Source: Schizochytrium sp. TIO01
Taxonomy: Eukaryota; Sar; Bigyra; Thraustochytrida; Thraustochytriidae
Length of the DNA: 64,000 nt
NCBI GenBank assembly: GCA_004764695.1
Contig: SMSO01000014.1
Location: forward strand, 3,299,148 to 3,363,147
Reading direction: 5' to 3'
Every line of letters begins with the position of its first letter. Within the stretch, counting starts at the first letter, position 1. Both the position numbers and the translations under genes were made by a program. A model generated the notes under the pieces. It was not told the DNA's origin. It did not search any database and worked only from the letters and a program-made list of their open reading frames with translations. Positions 49,201 to 57,559 of this stretch are shown piece by piece.

Positions 49201-50049
49201 CCATGCTTGAGCAAAAGTACGAAGGGTCGTGGACACTTGATCAGTGGATTGTATAGGATAAACATATGTAAAGTCTGAGTAAAGATCTCTGTAGACTATG
49301 GCATATTTGAACTTGTTGGGGACGCCTAGAACGTGGAATGGTCCCATCACATCAGCTGTAACAGCTTGTCGAGGAGACTTAGTATATGGTGTGTGAGGTC
49401 CTTTTGTCACTGGAATACGTTCAAAGTTGGCAACTTTACAATCCATGCATAAGAAGTCGATTTGTGATGCAGAAACTCCTATGGAGGATGCTATGCGTGG
49501 AATTGAAGCGTGACCTAATTCAAGGTGAGCTTCTAGCCAATCTATTCCTTTATAACTGAGTTTTTGTGCTTTCCGTAGTTGCAGAGCGTTAACTTTGGGT
49601 GCTTTTACAGGGATAAGCATTGGAATGTCAGATTGCTGACCGAGTGTAATAACTTCTCCATGTGGAGTGGTCATACGATCGCTATCTTGTGAGAAGAAAA
49701 ATGAGATTCCTTGCTGAGTCATAATAGACGTCGACAGTAATGTGTGAGCAAGGGAAGGTGCGTAGTAGACTGTAAGTGTTAAAGGAACAATTCTACCCGA
49801 CGTTGATCTTACTCGTGCCTCCAGGGTACCTTTTCCTAAAATCGGAACTGAGGATCCTTGAGCTGCATCCATTGATAGTGGACTAATGTTCTCATAGTTT
49901 GAAAGTAATGCAAGATTTGGTGTGACATGCAAATTGCATCCAGAATCTAGTAGGAATCCTTCTGAGGTTGTCTCTGCTGACTTCGGTTCTGATTTTAGAT
50001 GATTGATTGTCAGAGGTTGACACTGTAATTGGCATGAAAAGGTCCTTGA
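46261..50049 (-). CDS. pol: Copia Pol polyprotein (protease, integrase, RT, RNase H)
   Basis: This open frame has no obvious ATG start. The frame opens after a stop at 50050-50052 and is probably reached from gag. Numbering below counts from the TTG codon at 49932. The aspartic protease motif DSGC sits just upstream (Asp codon 49945-49947). The integrase zinc-binding motif is H136/H141/C162/C165. The integrase catalytic triad is D194, D258 and E293. The acidic 17-residue repeat region lies at about 460-590. RT motifs are SLYGLKSAPRRW near 855 and HVDD at 905-908, in place of the more usual YVDD. RNase H acidic residues are D1071, E1113 and D1148, followed by ADLLTKPL. The stop lies 12 bases before the 3' LTR. 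All catalytic residues are present, so the enzyme could be functional. It makes the cDNA copy and inserts it. Confidence 0.93.
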   Translation of the reverse strand, partial: SRTFSCQLQCQPLTINHLKSEPKSAETTSEGFLLDSGCNLHVTPNLALLSNYENISPLSMDAAQGSSVPILGKGTLEARVRSTSGRIVPLTLTVYYAPSLAHTLLSTSIMTQQGISFFFSQDSDRMTTPHGEVITLGQQSDIPMLIPVKAPKVNALQLRKAQKLSYKGIDWLEAHLELGHASIPRIASSIGVSASQIDFLCMDCKVANFERIPVTKGPHTPYTKSPRQAVTADVMGPFHVLGVPNKFKYAIVYRDLYSDFTYVYPIQSTDQVSTTLRTFAQAWLQGKNTSRIIIRTDGAKYFTGGEFARSLHTMRWEHKLSAPHSHATNPAEGINRVLMNGLRSNLKTALLGAKYWPYALSHAVHVKNRTASSRNRKSPYERHFGKAPDYSYFHIFGAPCVFKKFPIPQKLGDRGELGIFLGYADGYTHGTVLPKDKSNILQTREVKIFDQALTEQTRQRAMSIETALTPDLITHWTREESYKLIDGEIYQDLPALSSAANNTKSFITPNTPKYNDDRESNSEHASRPEVNNDDRESISEHASHPEPNHNDRESSSEHASHPEPNHNDRESSSEHASHPELNHNDRESSSEHASHPELNHNDRESNSEHVSHSEVNNDDRESKSEHGREDMEQEHSSVHAHDSHRRSKRTPKPHVPLNVGPSAKGAANKYRYYTNRLKRKRNMTNTELDFSDINSLSKEENLHELIIPTIYPREQEYFAFLIENNTDNKQLPKPVPKPCPYDDIVVPNTYKEMRKLPQAYQQLWIAAMNTEHHNLQSAGVLETVPLHTLPQGQTVMGTRWVYTKKAPPVNLLKARVVVQGYNEAIEHVYDIYSPTVNVESIRVATIIALTRGYDAITVDVTAAFLEAQIPDDEFLYIKGIEGLDLAEGYCYRLRKSLYGLKSAPRRWMDHLTAILENYGENYGLTRSITDASLFIGKDLLMTIHVDDMRIFGTPQALKAIVEELEQNVGVKVNREKQCHYLSDAHVYDKSRKICTISQREYCEKALRRCNMENCNGAKTPSILKELSDHPDDSVNEHYRPLVGTLMYLLKTRPDMAYTLHQLAYHGQKNGAEHMQALKHAFRYVKATKDKVLTLKGVDSEAQLVLNVYTDASFSKAHDKLRRSVTGYVVMINAGAVVWKTTKQSTVARNTHEAELIAAVAGVLRAESIRQLLADMNIYINEIQVCIDCQALVNTIKKEEVNGTNGYLAVQLAVLIHRRQNQLLKVHHVKGTENIADLLTKPLAAPSHWKHASRLLDASGADA
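48184..48507 (-). repeat. 51-bp tandem repeat inside pol, seven copies
   Basis: The anchor GGATTCACGGTCAT (plus strand) recurs at 48184, 48235, 48286, 48337, 48388, 48439 and 48490, a period of exactly 51 bp. It encodes a 17-residue acidic, His-rich unit of the type NDRESSSEHASHPEPNH between integrase and RT. The central three to four copies are nearly identical and the outer ones are diverged. Period divisible by three keeps the frame open. Confidence 0.95.
50010..50049 (-). promoter_or_regulatory. gag/pol overlap, candidate -1 frameshift site
   Basis: The pol frame opens at 50049 and gag stops at 50010, so both frames are open only across these 40 bases. Pol is in the -1 register. The best slip point I see is the run of four T at 50037-50040 (element sense CCT TTT CAT), where a tRNA on UUU could slip back one base and still read UUU. 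It is not a classic XXXYYYZ heptamer. A single-base indel mutation is the alternative. Confidence 0.45.
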
Positions 50050-51266
50050 TCAAAAGGAGCATTGTGTAACGCGAGACCTTTGTACGGTGGTGTTGAATTA
50101 TGACGCTGACGCTTGTTGTTCGACTTTTGTTGTCGCGATGATCTACTTGGACAAACAGAGGATCTGTGTCCAACTTGGTTACAAATAGGACAAATTGTTG
50201 TCAAGAATTTGCAGTTTGCCTCAGCATGACTTGAATAACCACAGTGTGAGCATTTATTCCTTTGAGGAAAGGGTTGTTGTGCTCCCCCGGAATTGTTGTT
50301 TTGGGATGTAGGTCGTTTTTGACGCTTGAACTTGTTCCGGGAAGGATGAAAGGAGTTTGCTTGTAGATGTGTGGGTTCAGGGTTCCCAGCAGAATGGACA
50401 CATTTGCCTTTAAGTGTGCATTGTTGTGCAACTTCCCGTTCCGTGTTTCGTAACTCTTGAAACAATTCTTTACTATACTCTGTGAGTTTAATTGCTTTGT
50501 CATAGATCGCAGTTGTTTGTGGACCCATGTAACGAAGACGTGGTAAAAGGTTAAGGATAAACATGTAATCATGTAACGTCATGCCAGTAGCTAGCACGTC
50601 TGCCTGAGTGTTGTGCAGTTTCATAAACCATGTCATGACTTCGTTTTCTGACATATTCTCAAAAGAATTGTCAAGGTATTGCCGAAAACATTGTACGAGT
50701 GCTGAAACCATGTTGATGTTGATTTCACCAGGCGGTTTCTTAAATACGATTTGAAGTTGTGCCCAGGCAGCACGTCCTTCACCTCCACGGTGAGATTTAC
50801 CATATTGTTGTAGTTGTTCGTCAAAATCTGTGCCAGCTTGATTGCTGAGTAAGGCGTAAAGTGCACTGTCAAGTAGACGTTGTCTCTTAGGGTCAGTGCA
50901 AGCTTCAATGTCTTCAGGAGTACATCCATAGTATTCCATGAATCTGATGACGTCAGTTGACCAGATCTCCCAGTTACTTCCCAATGGATCAAGAGGAGGT
51001 CCTACAGGAATCTTGTTGATACTATTCATTAGAACTTTTCGAGTACGGTCCATTGTGAATGATTCTAAGTCATCATAATCCTTCGGCTTAGTGTGTTCTC
51101 CAAGACACTGTTCGTACACTGCTAGCTTTTCTTTAAGCTTACGTAGTTCTTCACGTATGTCTTCATCAAAGTCGGGACTCTGTTTCTTGATGTTCGCCGC
51201 TTGGTTCGCAGCTTCTTGTTTCTTCTTGAGCTTATTGCTCTTCTTGCTGCCTCCAGGAGTCATCAT
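50010..51266 (-). CDS. gag: Copia Gag protein
   Basis: 418 codons starting ATG-ATG at 51266. The leader from the LTR to this ATG is about 156 bp. The N terminus is Lys-rich with a likely coiled coil (residues about 35-55). Residues about 95-275 resemble the copia-family gag core (SNWEIW, VMTWFMKLHN, YMFILNLLPRLRYM). Two CCHC zinc knuckles of the form CX2CX4HX4C lie at 339-352 (CSHCGYSSHAEANC) and 359-372 (CPICNQVGHRSSVC). A basic tail follows. The product should form the virus-like particle core and bind element RNA. It ends in its own TGA, overlapping the pol frame by about 40 nt in the -1 register. Confidence 0.92.
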   Translation of the reverse strand: MMTPGGSKKSNKLKKKQEAANQAANIKKQSPDFDEDIREELRKLKEKLAVYEQCLGEHTKPKDYDDLESFTMDRTRKVLMNSINKIPVGPPLDPLGSNWEIWSTDVIRFMEYYGCTPEDIEACTDPKRQRLLDSALYALLSNQAGTDFDEQLQQYGKSHRGGEGRAAWAQLQIVFKKPPGEININMVSALVQCFRQYLDNSFENMSENEVMTWFMKLHNTQADVLATGMTLHDYMFILNLLPRLRYMGPQTTAIYDKAIKLTEYSKELFQELRNTEREVAQQCTLKGKCVHSAGNPEPTHLQANSFHPSRNKFKRQKRPTSQNNNSGGAQQPFPQRNKCSHCGYSSHAEANCKFLTTICPICNQVGHRSSVCPSRSSRQQKSNNKRQRHNSTPPYKGLALHNAPFDQGPFHANYSVNL

Positions 51267-51409
51267 GTTGACTTGCTTGAGGACTGAGTATAGTTTTCCG
51301 TAGGAAGTCTTATTTCGAAAAAGTTTACTCTATCTCTGATGTTGAGCTCGTCTGATCTTCAAGATGTCTAGGAAACGAGTTGTTACGCTCGAGTCTTCCT
51401 GGCGTATCT

Positions 51410-51422
51410 TGGGCCCATAACC
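51410..51422 (-). promoter_or_regulatory. Primer binding site, half initiator-tRNA type
   Basis: Directly inside the 5' LTR the element-sense sequence is GGTTATGGGCCCA. It pairs with the anticodon stem-loop region of initiator tRNA-Met (CAU anticodon) rather than with the tRNA 3' end. Drosophila copia is known to prime from such an internal tRNA fragment, and its primer site has this same core. The exact tRNA of this organism is not in the window. Confidence 0.8.
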
Positions 51423-51620
51423 TATTGCAGAGTAGCCTGTGCTGTGAAGCGTGGAGAGGTAGTCTGACAAGGATGACGAACTCAGGAGAAAGAGAAAGAG
51501 GATGATATATGAGTTATCGGGGTTTCAGGTCTGCATACAGGCAGGGTAAATGTGTGAATAGGAGAGCTTGGTTAGGTTAGGTTAGGTTAGGTTAGACAGT
51601 AGCTGTTTATTTCTTCAATA
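51423..51620 (-). repeat. 5' LTR of the copia element (198 bp)
   Basis: Direct repeat of 46056-46248. The five extra bases are exactly one additional GGTTA unit (five against four). In element sense this is the upstream LTR and should carry the promoter. A CATATAT stretch is a possible TATA-like element, which is inference only. Confidence 0.95.
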
Positions 51621-51625
51621 TTTAC
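51621..51625. repeat. Target-site duplication, right copy (TTTAC)
   Basis: Exact match to 46051-46055. Removing the element and one TTTAC rejoins flanking sequence that aligns to an internal part of a copia pol gene. Confidence 0.9.
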
Positions 51626-52830
51626 TAATGCAAACATTCAGAGTATTGGATGCATGCGTATGAGTCCCTTACCCCTGAATTCCTCTACTTTTCAGTCCTC
51701 TTGAGGATGAATATAAGTGGCAATAGTTCCCGCGATGAATTGATTAGTTTTCTTTATAGCGCTAAAGGTAGTCTTCATTGTTAAAACACAAAGGGTGCTT
51801 GAGCACCTCGCGAGCTTTGGATGCGTGATTGGAATCGATATAATGAATTTCCGCCAGGACACTGTGGCAATTTGATCGTTGCAACGTGCATGAGATCATG
51901 CTATTAATGAAATTTAGGACTTGTCAGGCTAGAGTCTGACTGAGAAGATTCGAGATGAAGCTTTACGAAGACTTAGGAACGGGGATGAAATATTAAACAA
52001 CTGTCTGCTGGGCTTGAAAACGCGTGCCCATGGTCATGAGTTTGTGAGTAGTTTAAGAACTTTTATGCGACATGGAAATTGTAATCAGTCAATAAGGAAC
52101 CCTTCCGTGTCTGGTTGTACAAAATGTTAGTCGAGAGTTTTGAGATTATTAATTCTCAGAAGTTGAGCAGAAAGGTTGGTTTGGATAGGTTCATCTTCTA
52201 CAGAATGATTAGTTACGGCGAGGTCTTTTTTTAATCTGGTGCTGAGGAGTGGCACCGACATTTTATAATTTGGTTGCGCTTCCTATTTTGACTGCTAGTT
52301 AGGACAGACTATGGCTCGGTGACCAGTTTGATGGCAAAGAGGGCACGTTCTTAACAAGATCTGCAGTCTACTTGAGCATGGTTCTGTAGTCCACAATGTG
52401 AGAATTTGGCTCGTCGAGGAAAAAATTGCACTCCCCTACATTGATGTTCTAGGATGAAGGACTATTTTGACGCTTAGACAAGCGCTTGGTCCGGGAGGGA
52501 TGAAAGAAGTTTGAGGTTGCTTAGGCCTGGAGGTTTTTCGCACATTTTTTTTTTCATATATACCCATGCTTCCCGCAAGAAATTATTGAGTTCCCATGTG
52601 CAAGTTTTGCTGGGCTAGAGTGCTCCAATTCTGAAATTGAAAGAATCATCATTGCCTTAGATCACCCTATGTCTGCAAAAGGTCGACAAAGTCTATATAG
52701 ATACTGCTGAGTTATTTTCGTAAACTTTCCTCTGTCAGATCAACAATCTAGATGCGATGTTCATGAGTAAAGATATGAATCAGCTCACGTTAGATGCCAT
52801 ATGTTAGAAATTGTCAAGTTCTGAGTATAA
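51626..52830 (-). pseudogene. Decayed copia protease-gag segment (older element, right part)
   Basis: This stretch aligns collinearly by eye with the young element from its integrase/protease region (about 49466) to mid gag (about 50600), on the same strand. The clearest matches are 52487-52514 with 50331-50359 (24 of 28 bases over the core), the zinc-knuckle region 52340-52430 with 50160-50280, and the protease region near 52070-52110 with 49920-49960. All reading frames are broken by stops and indels. It is a relic of a related but older element. Similarity fades after about 52830. Confidence 0.7.
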
Positions 52831-55800
52831 GCAAATCGACTTGTCACACACTCGAGAAGCGAGCCACTCGAAGAGTGGTGGATAATGAGAGTTTGTTCGC
52901 ATCTCCCCTGTAAGCCCCAATAGCACTAGGCTCACCTGATGCAATAAGCTGATAGCTGACAGGGCCGGAAGTATATGCTTGGCACGTTTGCATAAGCACT
53001 CCAAAAACCAAAGACTCTTCGAAGTCGTAAAGACCTGCATCAAACTTCATCATGTCTGGTGAAGCAACATTACATTTACTTACGCAATATCCTCTAAGAT
53101 TTTCGATACCTAATGCTTTAGCATTAGAACAGGCTACACTAAGACGCGAGGTTCTCTTACAAACCTGTGTCGAATGATGCATTGAATTGTATAGATAATA
53201 CATAGAAGCTATTGAATTGAAGTGGCATCAAATATTTTCCTGATGTGTTTCGTTTCGTAATTTTGTTGAATAATCGAGTATTCAATAATCGAGTGTTCGA
53301 AAAGAGAGAGTTGCATTTAAGGGGAGCTAAACACAAACCTGATTTCCCTATTTTCTGCTCCATGGAAGATCAGTACCCTCTACTGCACTTGTTAATTATC
53401 GCACGAAATTCATTAGAAGATTGTAAGCCTCGCCCGTGTGTTAGAGGGGAGCCACGTTGAAAATTGTGTTTACATCTGATCAGCCAGGAGTGGAAAGAAA
53501 TAGTCACATACAAAACAGTCCGCAATTGCTGATGCTACATGTTGCATAATTCCTCACAATTACATACAAATGTGAGTGAGTAATCTTTTGAATTAGTTTA
53601 GCTTCTTTTTTCTTAAAGGTGGAACGGGAAACTATACAATTTGTAAGTCTTGCGATGCTAGACATCACGAGACGTTTACGTTCTCCAGAGAAACGATAAG
53701 CATGGGACAAAATCTACAACTCCAATAAAATATTTAGTTATAGAATGAAATCTACTTGAGATGAGGCAAATTCTGTTTGCCAAAGAGAAATTTGAGAGAG
53801 ATTTACTAATGCCTTCTACGATTCTTTCGAGGAGGTAGAATAATTGTAGCAGAAAATACAACATAAATGTGTTAACTTGACAATCATGAAACATAAAAAT
53901 CGAAAATCTTTATTCTTTATAACATGAACTATTCTTAAGTTCCAATAGTTCGAATCATCAACTGAACAGAGGGAGCAATTGGAATACCTCCTCTGCGGGA
54001 TTTTATTTCAATACATAGGGGACTAGACTGTATGTCCATGAACTAGTCAGCCCCTTGAACTCTGTGAGAAGTCTCGATAAAGTGAGCAACACTAAGATAT
54101 ACATATATATGTCCTTTGAACCAGTAAGTGCAGGTCCTCCTTAAAGCCTAGTTTCCTGAAGCTGCAGACAACAACGGAAAGCTTTGTCCCTGTAGAGCTA
54201 TCAATGGGCTGATTGATCTTGAAGAGCATCTTCAATGGATATCTGGGAACAGAAGATTGTTGTTTCGTAAGCAGTATGGCTGATGGTTAATAAGACTTCA
54301 GGTCTCCTCCACAGTTCTCGATTCATTTTACTAGACAAGCTGACTAATAATGACTCTGGGTGTGTGTGCTTCTGTCATGATTATGGATCCAACACATGGA
54401 TGTCACAGTGAGGTATAAAATTATCCATTATATTGAGCATAATCATTAGGTTTTACTTTCGAATCCCAAAGACTGACTTTTATTATGCTAAGTAGACGCT
54501 ACTGAAAGGTAATACTGATTAGCTTGAGGTTGACTGTGAAGATGAAGGCAGAAGGCTTGATGAAGGCTTTAAGAAGGCTGATTTATGAGTTAGCGAACTG
54601 CTGTCCTGGAGAATGGATTCCAGGGCAGGTGGATTCATGCAGTAATTAGGGAGATTAAGACATTCTTGAAAGTAGTTAGAGATAATCGATGGGCTTAGGC
54701 TAATTAAACTTCTTCAACATCGATTCGAGTTACACCATGCTTGGATGTAGATAATGTGTATTCACACTTCGAGTTCTTGGCTCTGGCAGCCACATGAGTC
54801 TGGCTGCCTAGCTCCATTGTAAGCCCCATGTCTGCGAGAATTTCATAAAGAGACGCCAAGAACTCTAGCAATGCCTTGTACACTAGTCCTTCGGTTGGAG
54901 ATCTCAGCAGACGCGTTTTTTTATTAAAAGTAGTAAATCACATTTTAGATTTAAGACAATACCATACTGCAAAAGAAGCAGACAAATAGTTCAGTTACCG
55001 TGTTACTTCATGGGTGCTCTTTAAAATTAAAGGAAGCTCCAAATGGACAAGCTTTCAAGTTTAAGATCTTCATTATACAAAATTAGTGCAGGCAATGTTC
55101 AGACCTTGCAGCATTAAAGCAAATAAAATTCTGGATAATATTGCATGGAGAGGCATGTAGAGGAATAAAACATGTCGTTCAAACCATTTAATGTTTTGTA
55201 TCGTGCGTACAGCGACACGTAGATGTGGTTGAAGATGAATTGCTTTTCCCAAAAAGCAATAGGATGAAATTTGTACAACATAAAAGTTTTCTCGGTCTCA
55301 AAGCATGTGAATTTTCAAGCAAAAAAGTTGTACAAGCAAAATCAATGAGACGAAACACCATATTCTTCCCAAGTAATTTGCATTATAGTTGTACTCTCAG
55401 CAAACTCGTGAAGTTCCTTCTTACAATTTCCCTCGTGCCCACTGCTATTTGCCCTTCACGGATTTCCTAGATCCTTTGATTCGATAATCTTATCTCCTTT
55501 TGCTGTAGGTCTTTTTTCGCACAATGTAAGCTTGGCGCAACTCAAGTTAATCTGATGACTCCTCTCCATACTAGTATCAGAGTTCCAGCCATTATTACGT
55601 TAAAATAGTAACATAGTTTGCGTAAAGTATTATCGACTCTCTGTTATTATATATACTTGCTATGACGCTTCTTTTGGTGGGTCCGGTAACATGCCAATTG
55701 GGGTACCTACTGCTAGGAAATTTTGGGATCGCTTGGAGGGTGAGTTGTTTTGCTGGTAGTAACTCAAGCTGGCTCGTTTAGTGCTTAATTCTAACTGACA

Positions 55801-57530
55801 AACACTATATTATTACATTGCATATAGAGTATTGAGAAAACCTTTCTGCGTTTTGCTCAAATCTTTTGTGGCTCCAACCTTATTGCCAGGTCTTCAGAGC
55901 AGCCACACGCCGGGCTCTAGGATATTGACATGGCTCGATTTGCTCTCATATCTATTGAGGTTCAGCCTATTGTACGAATTAACTGGAAGAATAACAAATC
56001 GTAGCCAGTTTCCCTTTTCTCTACTAGTAGGGTTAACTCTGGTCTTACTAGCTGCAAGCAAGCTCCATCTTGCAGTCTTTCATATAGAAATCCTTCCAAT
56101 CACAACAGAGTTTCAACCAAATATCAGCCAATGGTAGGTACTGTTACTCTTGATGTGCACCGGAGGCAGACGCACCACCATCAATGCGGCAGATAAACTC
56201 CATTCAAGACAATCGTCCGATAGATATAAAAATTGCTAAATCAATGGCAAGTCCGGAGAACGGATAATATATATTTATCGTGCAGCTCTATCGTGCGTTA
56301 TGAGCACTTGCTTGAACGACCACCACTGGGTGAGGCCTGCTTTGTGGAAGAATTATGTGAGGGTGCCCAATGGCATACGACTTGCATACACGCGTTAATG
56401 GTGGTTTGGGATGCCTTAGATTGCAGAAAATTATAGAACGCCTCTATGACCTTGAAGGTTTGCAAGACCTTACCGTGTATTGTGACTTCAGAATCCTCAA
56501 CTCGTTAGGCGACTCAGCAAATGCAGGCTCGTGACGACCTTTCGTCTCGTTTTCCAAGCACGTGCACACCCCAAAACACACACTCTTCTTGTAAATTACT
56601 ATGGTGACGATTATATTGATTCATAGCGATAATGAGTGGGTTTCGCCGCGTCAGTGTTTACTGATGTATGAATACCCTGTAGTGGGAACCTTGGAAAGGT
56701 TTTTTATAATACCACTAAGCGAGGAATAATCATTGTTTTATCGGAGTTAAGGAATACAGCTGGCCCCTGGTTTTCACTTCATAGTTGTTGATTTTATTTT
56801 AATTAATAATTATTATTATTTTATACTAATAGAAACAGCTTATTTTGTCAAAATAAACCTTCATAGTGTTTTAGCTCCTCCGTGAGTCTAACCGCTGTGA
56901 TTTGATTACCAGAAACAATGAGTGCACACGCTCAAAATCAATGCTCAGTCTCACATTGGCCTGGTTTTTGTTCTGCAATCTTTCCACAACCTCTTCTCTC
57001 AATCCACCCGAGATCACTCTCGTTTTATTTATTTGTAAGTCGAAAACCCTACTAGGAGATAGATAGAGTAACTAGGCGTAAATCAACTTGAGTTAATCCA
57101 GTTCTTGCTCTCTCCACAAGGAAGGAAGCGCGAGCAAAGTGGAGACCTCAGTATTTATCCGAGAGGCAGCTATGCCCAGTTTCGGATATTTAGCACGTGC
57201 AGGTACTTAATCCGAGTACTAGCAGGTAGCGCTTACTCTTAAGCACTCAAGGTACGGTGCGCACGTGCGTGCAAGCGTGAATTTATTTAAACAATGGGGT
57301 TGGCAAGACTTGGCTTGCCTCAGTTTGCCACGATGCATGAGCGGCCTTGCTCCCAGAGCTGATCAGGCTGACTGTTCTGATGACGCCCTCGCTACTTGTA
57401 TCCGCTCCTCGTGAAGGGGATTAGTACGAAGCCAGGTTGAATTGCTTCACCTTCAAAAAAGTTTCTATTTTTATACTAGTTGCTAGTTAAATGTAGAGAA
57501 TACCTCCTATAAAGCACAGTAGCATCCAAG
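52831..57530. other. Unassigned sequence right of the copia relic
   Basis: About 4.7 kb with no microsatellites longer than a few units. Scattered open frames are under 120 codons. It may include the remaining gag and LTR of the old element, but no LTR pair could be found by eye. An AT-rich stretch lies at 56780-56870. Confidence 0.35.
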
Positions 57531-57559
57531 CTATAGCTCACTTGGCAAGTGAGCTATAG
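57531..57559. repeat. Perfect 13-bp stem hairpin with 3-base loop
   Basis: CTATAGCTCACTT and AAGTGAGCTATAG are exact reverse complements separated by GGC. This is the strongest short hairpin in the window. Confidence 0.92.

Larger units (their letters stand above)
46056..51620 (-). mobile_element. Complete Ty1/copia-type LTR retrotransposon
   Basis: This 5565-bp element is oriented on the minus strand. It has two nearly identical LTRs (46056-46248 and 51423-51620) ending in the inverted pentamer TATTG/CAATA, flanked by a 5-bp target duplication TTTAC (46051-46055 and 51621-51625). Inside, in sense order, are a half-tRNA-type primer site, a short leader, gag with two zinc knuckles, then pol in the order protease, integrase, reverse transcriptase, RNase H, and a G-rich polypurine tract touching the 3' LTR. 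Integrase before RT defines the copia superfamily. The LTRs differ by two substitutions and one 5-bp repeat unit, so insertion was recent. The open frames and catalytic residues suggest a potentially active copy, apart from the gag/pol frame offset. It lies inside an older relative. Confidence 0.95.

Noticed and set aside
49892-50173. 93-codon minus-strand frame across the gag/pol junction
   Set aside because: It is in the third frame and lacks any motif; the protease motif is in the pol frame instead.
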